This document shows, in pieces, positions 24,432 through 35,798 of a stretch of DNA of 45,960 nucleotides; position 1 is the stretch's first letter; each line of letters begins with the position of its first letter. The translations under genes were made by a program, and so were the position numbers. Source of the DNA: Mesostigma viride (lineage: Eukaryota; Streptophyta; Mesostigmatophyceae; Mesostigmatales; Mesostigmataceae); contig RPFO01001689.1 of assembly GCA_009746045.1 (NCBI GenBank), positions 1 to 45,960 of the forward strand. The letters run 5' to 3'. The notes beneath the pieces were generated by a model. That model did not search any database and had not been told where the DNA came from. It saw nothing but the letters and a program-made list of their open reading frames with translations.

Positions 24432-24509
24432 TTAGTATGCCGATTCCTGAATTTCCTATCAGTGGACTATAGTCCATTGATAGGAAATTCACTAATAGGC
24501 AGTACTAGC
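24432..24509. mobile_element. 78-bp foldback insertion (MITE-like)
   Basis: Central near-perfect palindrome GAATTTCCTATCA...TGATAGGAAATTC around GGACTATAGTCC, with weaker outer arms TTAGTA-TGCC and GGCAGTACTA. It is missing at the matching place in element 1 (about 17520). Too small to code. Insertion of a miniature foldback element is the simplest reading; the target duplication is unclear. Confidence 0.55.
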
Positions 24510-24707
24510 TCAGCAGCACGGCAGCAATGCAGCAGTGCATCAACACAGCAGCACGACAGCAATACATCAGCGGCACGGCAGCAATGCAGCAACACATCAG
24601 CACAATAGCACAGCAGCAGCACGGCAGCAATGCAGCAGCAATAGCATGGCAGCACAGCAGCAGCAGCAGCACATGAGCAGCTCAATGACAACAACGCTGC
24701 TTGCGCT

Positions 24708-27244
24708 TCAGCAGTCGTCGTCGTCGTCATCGTCATCGGCAAGGATGAGCGCTCGCTTCCGACGCCGGGAGGCGCCTGCGTTGTTGTTCTCCGCCACAAC
24801 GTCGCTGGGTGGAACCATCTCGCGCAATCGAGCCTCGGCCAGGGTGATATCCGGCGCTTGCAACGCAGGGACGACCACACCGGGGCACCCGCAGATCTGT
24901 GCCTCCAGCTCGTGGAGAGGCACGCAAGAAACCGCGTCCTCCTCCCAACGGGCACCCCAGTACATGGCTACCATGTCGTTTTGCGTGTCGACAACAGCGA
25001 CACGACCATGGTACCTGCCGTCCCGGCTTTCGGTGCGACCGTCCGCGGATGTCACACGCTCCGACGCCCAATGACACACGACTTGCCCTACGAGGTTGCG
25101 GCTGCCACTCTTGACCTGCAGCGTTACGCCTTCCCAGCATGCCTTCGCCATGCCGACGATGCCCTTCGAGCATTCAGCATCTTGCCACTTCACGACCGGG
25201 TGTTCCGCGTCATAGGGCACCTCCTTCAGCGCCTTTAGGCACTCCTTGGTGAGCTTTTTGTTCGCACCCAAGGAGACTCCATGGGGCGGCTGACCTCGCT
25301 TGCCCACCACTTGTGTCAAGACGAGGTCTGAGGCGGTGATGATCACCGTGTGCGCCGCAGTGGTTGGCGGATGGGGCCATTGCGCAATGTCTGTATTCCA
25401 CGGGTGCCACGTGTCATGCAAATGCTTAGCGCGGTATACAAAGAGCTCAATAGAAGGTTGGCCGCCATCCTCCTTCGCAACCACCTCCTTGATGATGCCA
25501 ACGAGGACTGGAGTCCACGTGAGCTTCGAGTTGCAGAGAATACCAGCTGAAGGGTGCCAGTATAGAACAGCGGAGCCTTTCTCAACGCCTTGCATGCGCT
25601 TCAAGTAAGCGACCTTGGCTGCCATGGCCCTGTCTTCTGCCGCCCATTCCTGCTGTGTGTGGCCATCATGACGAACTCGGTCTACCAGCGGGGTGACGCG
25701 CACCGCCTCTGCGTCGACCAACGCCATGAAGTGCTCTTCTTGCGTCGGTGGTGGTTCAGGCGCTGCATCGTGCTCACGCAGGGCGGAGATGTCCGCGCGA
25801 GATGGCCACGGCAAAGGGCGCCACTCCTCAGGCACCTCCTCAGGGGCATGTGGGACTTGACTTGCGAAAAAAGGCCTTGTTTGGCTTGATGGTGTCGGGC
25901 GGAAAGTACCACTGCCAGATGCCATGGGGCAACTTCTCGACCCTTGTTTTGATCGACTCCAGCTCCTTCCCCAGAAACTCCATGTTCAATGGTGCGAAGG
26001 CTGGGGTGTCCTGCAACATCGGAATGCGGTCTGGATCCACAAGTCGGACGCCAAACAGCGGCCGCCCCTCCGCATCAAACCTGTATGGCTGTGTCATCGC
26101 CTTCCCCACCGTGGCGCGCCTTCCTGTCGAGTCCCCGCGGGCTGCCACGGCGTCTTTTGGGACTCCGTGGTCCGGTAGGACAACCAGGTCTCTGTGTTGC
26201 CCTGTACCTGGAAGAAGACGGCGTGGTGCACCTTCATTGAGCGACCGCGTTTTTCAGGCACCGGCTGTGCCGCTCCGCCGCTCCGCCGCTCCGCCGCCCG
26301 CCGGCTGCGCCGCCGGCCCGCCGCGCGCCGGCTGCCCCGCCCCGTAGCCCGTCGACAGGCTGCCCCGCCCCGCCGCATGCCAGCTGCGCCGGCCCGCCGC
26401 CCACGCGCGCCGGCAGCGCCGTTGGCCCCCCGCGCGCCGACGGCCCTGCCCCGCCGCCCGTTGACAGCCCCGCCCCGCCGCATGCCAGCTGCGCCGGCCC
26501 GCCGCCCATGCGCGCCGGCAGCGCCGCTGGCCCCCGCGCGCCGACGGCCCTGCCCCGCCGCCCGTCGACTGCCCCGCCCCGCCGCCCGTCGACAGCCCTG
26601 CCCCGCCGCATGCAGGCTGCGCCGCCGCTGCCACCTCGCTGCGCGCTGGCTGCGCCACCTCGCCGCCCGCCGACGGCGCCGCCCCGCCGCCACCGGCTGC
26701 CCCGCCCCGCCGCCCGTCGACTGCCCCGCCCCGCCGCATGCCAGCTGCGCCGGCCCGCCGCCCACGCGCGCCGGCAGCGCCGCTGGCCCCCGCGCGCTGA
26801 CGGCCCTGCCCCGCCGCCCGTCGACTGCCCCGCCCCGCCGCCCGTCGACAGCCCCGACCCACCGCATGCCAGGTGCGCCGGCCCGCCGCCCGCGCGCGCC
26901 GGCAGCGCCGCTGGCCCCCCGCGCGCCGACGGCCCTGCCCCGCCGCCCGTCGACAGCCCTGCCCCGCCGCCCGTCGACAGCCCCGCCCCGCCGCATGCCA
27001 GCTGCGCCGGCCCGCTGCCCACGCGCGCCGGCAGCGCCGCTGGCCCTGCCCCGCCGCCCGTCGACTGCCCCGCCCCGCCGCCCGTCGACAGCCCTGCCCC
27101 GCCGCATGCCAGGTGCGCCGGCCCGCCGCCCGCGCGCACCGGCAGCGCCGCTGGCCCCCGCGCGCCGACGGCCCTGCCCCGCCGCCCGTCGACAGCCCCG
27201 CCCCGCCGCATGCCAGCTGCGCCGGCCGGCCGCCCATGCGCGCC
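24708..27244 (-). pseudogene. Remnant of DUF7869-like putative transposase
   Basis: Reverse-strand copy of the Gly/Ala linker and C-terminal region of the element 1 gene, ending in the same Asp-rich tail. The whole catalytic-like core (LDGGSEN, GHTH) is missing, replaced by unrelated sequence upstream of 27245. A frameshift near 25855-25875 (extra T and altered CAAGTCAAG) separates the FPPDTIKPN region from VPHAPEEVPEEW. The linker is shorter and consists mainly of PAQLACGGAG variants. Cannot make a transposase; could at most supply a C-terminal fragment. Confidence 0.75.
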
Positions 27245-28337
27245 ATGCGCTTCGCAGGTCCATTGGGATCATGAGGCCTGCGCAAAATCTCACCTCGGAG
27301 GCCCGTGCTACTTCTAGTAAGATGCTTGCATTTTCAATGCGTCACCTATATGCAGGCATAGAGGGTGGTACATGGCGCTAGACTCATCAAGGGATAGGAG
27401 CCATGCCCTCAGCAATTACTCACCTCCTGGCCCTTGCTGTTGCGGTCTCGGATTAAGATGATGGTCTACACGCCGCCGCATGCAAACAAGGAATGAGAGA
27501 CAAAGCCGTGCGAGGCCAATATGGGCACAGTGAGAGAAACAAGTCGACGCGAACCTACATCACGAGTGTCAGCGAAGGGGACCCATGGGAGAAGTCTCCC
27601 TCCCATGGTATCATTCACGGACACACGCAGCGGCCATGGGAACAGCCAAAACAGCAGGTTCACACACGCAAGGGCAACGACCTGCAGTGCCTGACCAGCA
27701 TGTCGGTCAGTTGTGATTGGCAAGGCAGAGCCACACACACCAGGTACACGCTGCATGGGCAGGGAAGACGCTCTTACATGAGAAAAAGCGAGGAAACGTG
27801 CGCGAGAAGGATATTAAGAGCGATCCGCGCTAGAAGGATGCTACAATAGCATCATATATTCAAGAATTAGCAAAGAAAGATGTAGAAAAGAGACAAAAGA
27901 AAGAAATACGAGAGAAAGCAAAGACAGGGAGCTGCCAAACCGGGCAGACAAAAGGTTACGAGCGGCAAGAGTTGTGAACGCTGCACTTGATTGCTTTCTC
28001 TGACTTGTCAACTGCGAAGAGTGACTGATATCTCTGGAAATGGTATGCTCAGCATCCCATGGTAATGAAATGGTGAGCTATGCTGTCAGACATGCCTATA
28101 TAACATAGCTACCCTAGGGTCCTAATACAAAACTAGAAATCAAACCATACCGTGAGTTTCCCGGCTCGCACGGCCTCCTCCCTTTGTGCCAACGCCTGCA
28201 AACACAACGGGCCGTGGAGGAGGGTGGAAAGGTGGGCAAGTGTGGAGGAGTTTGGGGGGGACCGGGTTGAGCAGCGGTGGGGGAAAGATGTGCCGGTCAT
28301 GATGTTGTCAACTACAGCTGTTGTATCGTGATTCACC
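27245..28337. other. 1.09-kb unrelated block replacing transposase N-terminus
   Basis: Homology to element 1 stops near 27244 and resumes at 28338, where the partner coordinates are about 14100 and 12024. The intervening sequence has no match elsewhere in the window. An open frame at 27493-27849 has no motif. A short exon-like piece at 28141-28200 (TTTGCAG|GCGTTGGCACAAAGG...) is noted only as possible. Capture of foreign DNA or an insertion plus deletion would explain it. Confidence 0.55.
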
Positions 28338-28690
28338 TTCAATAAGTCTACTGTTCTACATCCGGTGGTGGATGGACACAAGCAATAAAGGCCCCGCCCA
28401 CAACTCAGATTTCTTTAGAAAATCTACTGATCTACATTCGATGGCGCCTTCACAGAAGCAGGAAACTCCGCCCACCGGTCAAATGTGACGCCCAACAAAG
28501 CCCCAACTTATTTCTTCAAGAAGTATACTGTTTTACATCCGGTAGTGCTTGGACAGAAGCAATATGTAAAGCCCGCCCACAAATCGGATTTCTTTACGAA
28601 AAACCTGTTTTACATTCGATGGGGTCTTGACAGATTCAAGCAGCAATACTCGTTTCTACCTGCGTGCGACTGCAGCGGCCGAGTGCTGCA
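28338..28690 (-). promoter_or_regulatory. Copy of transposase leader (GC-box modules)
   Basis: Reverse complement of 11620-12024 without the 52-bp insertion; the length difference is exactly accounted for by that insertion. Now drives nothing recognisable because the downstream gene start is deleted. Confidence 0.65.
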
Positions 28691-29712
28691 ACTTGCCTTC
28701 ACGTCCCAGTCTTCACGTGACAGTCCTGGTCTTCACGTCTTCACGTCTTCACGTCTTCACGTCTTCACGTCTTCACGTCTTCACGTCTTCACGTCTTCAC
28801 GACTTCACCTGAACTTGCGGCGTATCGTATCTTTGATACCTTGCATGCACGTCTTCACGTCTTCACGTCTTCACCGCGTCTTCACCTGTCTTCACCACGT
28901 CTTCACGTCTTCGCGTCTTCACGTCTTCACGGCTTCACCTGAACACCTGAACTTCACCTGAACTTGCCGTATCGTGTCTTCACGTCTTCACGTCTTCACG
29001 TCTTCACGTCTTCACGTCTTCACCGCGTCTTCACCTGTCTTCACCACGTCTTCACGGCTTCACGGCTTCACGTCTTCACGGCTTCACCTGAACACCTGAA
29101 CTTCACCTGAACTTGCCGTATCGTGTCTTCACGTCTTCACGTCTTCACGTCTTCACGTCTTCACCGCGTCTTCACCTGTCTTCACCACGTCTTCACGGCT
29201 TCACGTCTTCACGTCTTCACGGCTTCACCTGAACACCTGAACTTCACCTGAACTTGCCGTATCGTGTCTTCACGTCTTCACGTCTTCACGTCTTCACGTC
29301 TTCACGTCTTCACCGCGTCTTCACCTGTCTTCACCACGTCTTCACGGCTTCACGGCTTCACGTCTTCACGGCTTCACCTGAACACCTGAACTTCACCTGA
29401 ACTTGCCGTATCGTGTCTTCACGTCTTCACGTCTTCACGTCTTCACCGCGTCTTCACCTGTCTTCACCACGTCTTCACGGCTTCACGGCTTCACGTCTTC
29501 ACGGCTTCACCTGAACACCTGAACTTCACCTGAACTTGCCGTATCGTGTCTTCACGTCTTCACGTCTTCACGTCTTCACGTCTTCACGTCTTCACCGCGT
29601 CTTCACCTGTCTTCACCACGTCTTCACGGCTTCACGGCTTCACGTCTTCACCGCGTCTTCACCTGTCTTCACCACGTCTTCACGGCTTCACCTGAACACC
29701 TGAACTTTGCGT
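28691..29712. repeat. CGTCTTCAC higher-order array, element 2
   Basis: Inverted counterpart of 10600-11617, with the CCGTATCGTG marker in each higher-order unit. Unit lengths are less regular than in element 1 (subunits gained and lost), so the two arrays have evolved separately. Confidence 0.85.
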
Positions 29713-29872
29713 ATCGTATCTTTCATACATTGCATCATTTGCATGCCTTGGAGCTGCACGTCTTCAAGCAGTGTCACCCAGTTCCCGCTTGATTCAAATG
29801 CACTTCGCGCTTGAATTCGTGACTTCGCCCCGCTCAAGGTGGAAAGAATGATGGGCACTAGCCACGGGAACT

Positions 29873-30220
29873 ATGCCCGATGCTGATAGCCGAAGCGATG
29901 ACATGGACGAATTGATTGATTTGTGTTATGCCGGGGACGATTGTAGAAAATGGGTGCTAGGAAAGAAATCTGGTGCCATGAAAGTAGATTTTTTGGCCGG
30001 TGCAAACCACCAATGCGCCGGCCGATGTGGCAAGGTCCTGCACGGCAGCCAGAGCGCACCCAGCCAGAGCGTACCCAGCCGCTGCCGCCGCCGACCCCCG
30101 TACTGGTGGGCGTGGAACAGACGATGAGAGAGATGCAACGAGCTATGGAGAACCAAAGCAAGAAGGTTGAAGAGCTTGGTTTGCAGCTGCGTCAAGAGGT
30201 GCAGAAACAAGTGGTCCAGC

Positions 30221-30262
<42 letters not shown>

Positions 30263-30299
30263 TGCAGCAGCAACTGCAGCAGCAACTGCAGCAACAACT

Positions 30300-30371
<72 letters not shown>

Positions 30372-30507
30372 CTTCAGTTCCCGCAGGCAGCGTCGGCAAT
30401 GTCGCAGTTTCCACAGGCATTGTCGGCACTGCAGCAGTTTTCGCAGGGACCGTCGGCAGCAGAGCAGTTCCCGCAGGGATCATCGGTGGTGCAGCAGTTC
30501 TTTGTGA
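29873..30507 (+). pseudogene. Remnant of PHD-like/polyQ gene
   Basis: Starts with the same MPDADSR and the first four Cys of the zinc finger, then at GKVLHG jumps to the QPERTQPERTQ region. The join corresponds to loss of 1,075 bp of element 1 sequence (between 9196 and 10271). That is not a multiple of three, so the original frame ends at 30127. Both deletion ends carry the same five bases TGCCG/CGGCA. The polyQ part survives out of frame, and the FPQQQQQ array is absent. Confidence 0.8.
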
Positions 30508-30521
30508 GTCATTCGTGTAGT

Positions 30522-32128
30522 GTTGAGTGGGTGGGGGGGGGTGGGTGGGGGGGGGGGGGTGTAGGGGGGGTTTGACTGTGTGACTGCGTGGCTGCTTGGC
30601 TGGAAAGGAGGGTGCGTGGCTGTGTGGCTGCGTGGCTGCGCTGCTGCGTGGCTGCGTGGCTGCGTGGCTGCGCTGCTGCGTGGCTGCGTGGCTGCTTGGC
30701 TGGAAAGGAGGGTGCGTGGCTGTGTGGCTGCGTGGCTGCGCTGCTGCGTGGCTGCGTGGCTGCGCTGCTGCGTGGCTGCGTGGCTGCGTGGCTGCGTGGC
30801 TGCGTGGCTGTGTGGCTGCGTGGCTGCGTGGCTGCGTGGCTGCGTGGCTGGAAAGGAGGGTGCGTGGCTGTGTGGCTGCGTGGCTGCGGTGCTGCGTGGC
30901 TGCGTGGCTGCGTGGCTGCTTGGCTGGAAAGGAGGGTGCGTGGCTGTGTGGCTGCGTGGCTGCGCTGCTGCGTGGCTGCGTGGCTGCGTGGCTGCGTGGC
31001 TGCGTGGCTGCGTGGCTGTGTGGCTGGAAAGGAGGGTGCGTGGCTGTGTGGCTGCGTGGCTGCGCTGCTGCGTGGCTGCGTGGCTGCGCTGCTGCGTGGC
31101 TGCGTGGCTGCGTGGCTGTGTGGCTGCGTGGCTGCGCTGCTGCGTGGCTGCGTGGCTGCGTGGCTGCTTGGCTGGAAAGGAGGGTGCGTGGCTGTGTGGC
31201 TGCGTGGCTGCGCTGCTGCGTGGCTGCGTGGCTGCTTGGCTGGAAAGGAGGGTGCGTGGCTGTGTGGCTGCGTGGCTGCGCTGCTGCGTGGCTGCGTGGC
31301 TGCGTGGCTGCGTGGCTGGAAAGGAGGGTGCGTGGCTGTGTGGCTGCGTGGCTGCGCTGCTGCGTGGCTGCGTGGCTGCGTGGCTGCGTGGCTGCGCTGC
31401 TGCGTGGCTGCGTGGCTGCGTGGCTGTGTGGCTGCGTGGCTGCGTGGCTGCGCTGCTGCGTGGCTGCGTGGCTGCGTGGCTGCGTGGCTGCGTGGCTGCT
31501 TGGCTGGAAAGGAGGGTGCGTGGCTGTGTGGCTGCGTGGCTGCGCTGCTGCGTGGCTGCGTGGCTGCGTGGCTGGAAAGGAGGGTGCGTGGCTGTGTGGC
31601 TGCGTGGCTGCGCTGCTGCGTGGCTGCGTGGCTGCGTGGCTGCGTGGCTGCTTGGCTGGAAAGGAGGGTGCGTGGCTGTGTGGCTGCGTAGCTGCGCTGC
31701 TGCGTGGCTGCGTGGCTGCGTGGCTGCGTGGCTGCGTGGCTGCGTGGCTGCGTGGCTGCGTGGCTGCGTGGCTGCGTGGCTGCGTGGCTGCGTGGCTGCG
31801 TGGCTGCGTGGCTGGAAAGGAGGGTGCGTGGCTGTGTGGCTGCGTGGCTGCGCTGCTGCGTGGCTGCGTGGCTGCGTGGCTGCGTGGCTGCTTGGCTGGA
31901 AAGGAGGGTGCGTGGCTGTGTGGCTGCGTAGCTGCGCTGCTGCGTGGCTGCGTGGCTGCGTGGCTGCGTGGCTGCGTGGCTGCGTGGCTGCGTGGCTGCG
32001 TGGCTGCGTGGCTGCGTGGCTGCGTGGCTGGAAAGGAGGGTGCGTGGCTGTGTGGCTGCGTGGCTGCGCTGCTGCGTGGCTGCGTGGCTGCGTGGCTGCG
32101 TGGCTGGCTGGGGGGGGGGTGGGTGCCG
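30522..32128. repeat. Amplified GTGGCTGC satellite
   Basis: TGCGTGGC octamers organised in a higher-order unit marked by GGCTGGAAAGGAGGGTGCG, with about 14 markers between 30603 and 32045. Element 1 has a single such marker (8005-8030). Open frames over 500 codons on both strands (AWLRGCVAAWL; TQPRSHAA) come from an octamer without stop codons and are not genes. Confidence 0.9.
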
Positions 32129-32131
32129 GGT
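32129..32131. other. Left target-site duplication GGT
   Basis: GGT precedes CACTAGGAG. The same GGT follows the right end at 45528-45530. The uninterrupted counterpart in element 1 reads (reverse strand) GCCGGGTGCGTGG with one GGT, near 7930. Confidence 0.6.
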
Positions 32132-32134
32132 CAC

Positions 32135-32147
32135 TAGGAGTTAATTT
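32135..32147 (+). repeat. Left terminal repeat of nested insertion
   Basis: TAGGAGTTAATTT, exact reverse complement of 45514-45526. Confidence 0.75.
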
Positions 32148-32149
32148 TA

Positions 32150-32600
32150 CGGGGCGTAAACGCCCCGGTTGAGGTTACCGGGGCGGTTACTGGCCAGTAA
32201 CCATGTACGTTTCAGGTTACCGGCCAGGTTACCGGCCGGTAACCTTAAACGCGACAGACTAAATACCGGCCGGTAATGGTTACCGGGCGGTAATAGTTAC
32301 CGGAACGTTTACTGGGCGGTAACTTTTACCGGAGCCGTAACCATGCCCGTAACCTATCTGGGTTACGGTCATGGTTACGGCCCAAGTAGAAGTTACCGGG
32401 CGGTAAACTGGCATGGTTACGGGACCAGTTCTGAGAACCGGGATGGGTTACCGGCATGGTTACGGGACCAGTTCTGATAACCGGGCCTGGCTACTGGCCT
32501 GGTTACGGGTCCGTCAACCGTCCCGTAACCTGCAGTAGTTACGGCCCAGTAGTTGACCCTGGCTACTGCGGTGGTTATGGGGCCGGTTATGCCCCAGTAA
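32150..32600. repeat. Left subterminal GTTACCGG/GTTACGGG cluster
   Basis: More than twenty copies of GTTAC(C/G)GG or its complement in both orientations, many paired into small palindromes such as GTTACTGGCCAGTAAC and GGTTACCGGCCGGTAACC. The same motif family occupies 45190-45510 at the other end. Confidence 0.8.
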
Positions 32601-33230
32601 TAATAGTAACCCATCAGTCTTATCGTACTTCGTAGTATAGAGCTTTGACATGGCTCTGTATATAGGTTTATAGCTGGGCGTTTGCTTTGGTTTGAGTGAT
32701 TTCACTCTGCTGTAAGTAATTATATTTTTAATATAATAGTAACCCATGCCTACAACGCAGCCTGTCCGGGTTATGGCCCCGAATTCTAAAATGCATTGAC
32801 CCCGGCTATGGTGAGTGGCTTGCATGATATGTTGCTTTTCAAGATGCATTTTTGAATTAGGCATTTCATTAAAATGTTTAAGAAGTCATTAATAATCAAT
32901 TGCACGAATCACTTCCATCCGATGTTGTCAACGTGGGCTTCATGATGAAATCGTGGAGATGACGCACATGAAGTTCACGGAACATCTTAGGTAATAAATC
33001 AAGCCGTTACGGCAGTAGAACCTTGGCCGATGAGGGTGGCGTCTTGAAGCTGTTGTCACCCTCAAGTCCGCTCGGCCAGGGGTAATCGCCCATGTTGATT
33101 TGAAAGGTACCGCCGTCCATATGGCGGCTCCGCTTTTGGTGCGAGTTGACCAACTTCCCGTCTTAATCATTCCGGATTGCCTGCAGTTCATTCCGCCTTT
33201 GTCCAAGTAAGACAGCAACTGTCACGCACT
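32601..33230. other. No gene recognised
   Basis: A stretch inside the nested insertion without convincing open frames or repeats. Confidence 0.4.
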
Positions 33231-33510
33231 CATAGAAAACGCAAAATGCCCCGAATGCAGTTACGGCCATACGGTAGCGAGGAATAGCAGTTGAAATTTC
33301 TAGTACACAGGCAACTAGTAAGAAAAGGGACGATGCGTGCACCACCACCAATACGTACGTGCATCCCTCTCTTGAAAATGACAGCATCTTCCATGCCGTC
33401 CAAGAAAAACGCAACGTATTTAACATGAACCCGAATGCAGTTACGGTCGTAGAGTAGTGAGGACTGGCAGCTGAAAGTTCTAGTTGATGGGCTGAGAATA
33501 AGGAAAAAAA
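33231..33510. repeat. Two diverged 180-bp tandem copies
   Basis: Blocks around CCGAATGCAGTTACGG (33251 and 33431) share the following TAGNGAGGA...CAGNTGAAA-TTCTAGT order. Minus-strand frames through them (33163-33526) look alike for the same reason; no motif seen. Confidence 0.5.
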
Positions 33511-33519
33511 TGATGCGTG

Positions 33520-34790
33520 CACTCACCTACCCTATTACGTCCCTCCCATGGCGAGGAACCAGCAAAACCACCCACATACCCTGTTGTGTCCCTCCCTTGA
33601 CAAGGAACAAGCACGTGCACATGCCCCACCCCACATGCATGCCTCCCTTGACAAGAATCGAACGGGCACGTGCACCCACCTACCCTATGTGCACCCCTCC
33701 TTTGACAAGGAACAAGCACGTGCACGTGCCTACCCCACATGCATGCCTCCCTTGACAAGAATCGAACGAGCACGTGCACCCACCCACCCTGTGTGCACCC
33801 CTCCTTTGACAAGGAACAAGCACGTGAACTCACCTACACTACGCGCGTCCCTCCCTTGACAAGGAATAGGCACGTGCACATGCCTACCCCACATCCATGC
33901 CTCCCCTGACCAGTAACAAGCACGTGCACCCACCTACCCTACGTGCATCCCTCCTGTGACATGGAACAAGCACGTGCACCCACCAACCCTATGTACGTGC
34001 CTCTTGACAAGCAACAAGCACGTGCACCCACCTACCCTAAGTGCCCCCCTCCTTCGACAAGGAACAAGCATGTGCACTCACCTACCGTACGTGAATCCCT
34101 CCCTTGGCAAGGACCAAGCACGTGCACCCACCTACCCGATGTCCGCCCCTCCCTTGATAAGGTACAAGCATGCCCACCCACCTACCCTACCTGCATCCCT
34201 CCCTTGACATGGAACAACCATGTGCACATTCCTACTCCACATGCCCCCCTCCTTTGACAAGGAACAAGCATGTGCACTCATCTACCGCACGTGCATCCCT
34301 CCCTTGACAAGGAACAAGCAAGCCCACCCACCTACCCTACCTGCATCCCTCCCTTGACATGAAACAAGCACGTGCACATGCCTACCCCACATGCATGCCT
34401 CCCTTGACAAGGAACGAGCACGTGCACCCACCCACCCTGTGTGCACCCCTCCTTTGACAAGGAACAAGCACATGAACTCACCTACACTACGTGCGTCCCT
34501 CCCTTGACAAGGAATAAGCACGTGCACATGCCTACCCCACATCCATGCCTCCCCTGACCAGTAACAAGCACGTGCACTCACCTACCCTACGTATGTGCCT
34601 CTTGACAAGGACCAAGCTCGTGCACCCACCTACCATACGTGAATCCCTCCCTTGACAAGGTACACGCATGCCCACCAACCTACCCTACGTGGGCCCCTCC
34701 CTTGATAAGGTACAAGCATGACCAGCCACCTACCCCGCGAGCCTCCCTACTTTGACAAGGAACAAGCATGTGGGCCCGCTAGCATGGCAG
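33520..34790. repeat. About 50-bp minisatellite with CACGTG
   Basis: Roughly 25 units of CCACCTACCCTACGTGC, ATCCCTCCCTTGACAAGG, AACAAGCACGTGCA with substitutions. Most units keep the CACGTG palindrome. Larger blocks repeat too (33640-33920 resembles 34330-34590). The frames in it are repeat-derived. Confidence 0.85.
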
Positions 34791-35798
34791 CAAGGAAGAC
34801 ATTACCCTAACATGGCATGGCCAAAGCAAAAGAGACAGAGAAGTCAATGGAGAGAGAGCTCCTAAGAACTCCTAGTAAAATTGGAAACCATGGAGGGCAA
34901 AAAACGTTCAACAACTTACGATGGGCATCGGCACATACAGAGAAGCCCAGGTGTGCCAGGTGTAAAATAAGCGAGATTGAAGTGTCGCCTACCTCGTGGG
35001 AGACTTTTGGTATCTGGTAAACAATGAAAGCGAGTGGAAAGATGGACAACGTGAAAATAACATACAATCCACTGCAATGCATGCAAAGAGGACAGAATCA
35101 GTAATAAAGCGCGCTGCATTCAGGCAGCGCTGAGCAATTGAACGGTGAACAATTTAATCCGGAACGAATTGTCTACGCGACTCGATGCGACTAAACGTGG
35201 CATGCATACGCGGTCGCTGACTGAAGACATTGTGTACCTGGCTCAGCAAGGTGCGCTTGCAGCCGCTTTCTTAAATATGCCGCAGGCGCACGATGTAACG
35301 AATTGAAGTTTGCATGTAGTAACAAAGGCAAGAAAAGCGGTGTAGCTGGCTACCGACTACGCCATAGTAAGCTGTATCGGAGTTGGCGCTGCCGATGGCT
35401 GGAAACGGATGACCGAATCATGCTAAACTGGGGCTCCAAAAGGGCTTGTCATGCATCCTAGTGCGCCTTTTGCTTTTTTTTCTTCAAGCATCGTGAGCAT
35501 GCGGGTTTAGGGGGGCGCTTATTCTTGCACCACTATCAGTCGGCTGGACTGCAATCGGCATAGCCAGCGCAAGGTGATGCAAGGGCAGGCAAACTTTACC
35601 AGCTCGTTCAAGGCTCGTTGATGAAATTCAAACATCTAGGCGGCGCGTCTGCAACGGCTCATCGCAATTCGAATTCGCAAGCAGAACCCTCGTTACACGT
35701 GGCGCATGCAGAGATCTGCTTCGGGCGGCTTGGCGTATCTCACTGCGTCGTGACTCGAGTACATAGTCAGCCTAGTTAGTACTCTGGGGGCCTCGAGT
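34791..35798. other. About 1 kb without recognisable gene
   Basis: No motif-bearing open frame on either strand (longest about 91 codons, minus, unrecognised). A small inverted repeat GCGCTGCATTCAGGCAGCGC lies near 35110. Nothing resembling a tRNA was found. Confidence 0.4.

Noticed and set aside
30509-32172. Several 360-540-codon ORFs on both strands (AWLRGCVAAWL; ATQPRSHA)
   Set aside because: Products of a stop-free octamer satellite. Three shifted versions of the same peptide prove there is no coding constraint.
33520-34790. Telomere-like sequence (CCCTAC-type units)
   Set aside because: Units are about 50 bp and heterogeneous, not a short uniform telomere repeat.
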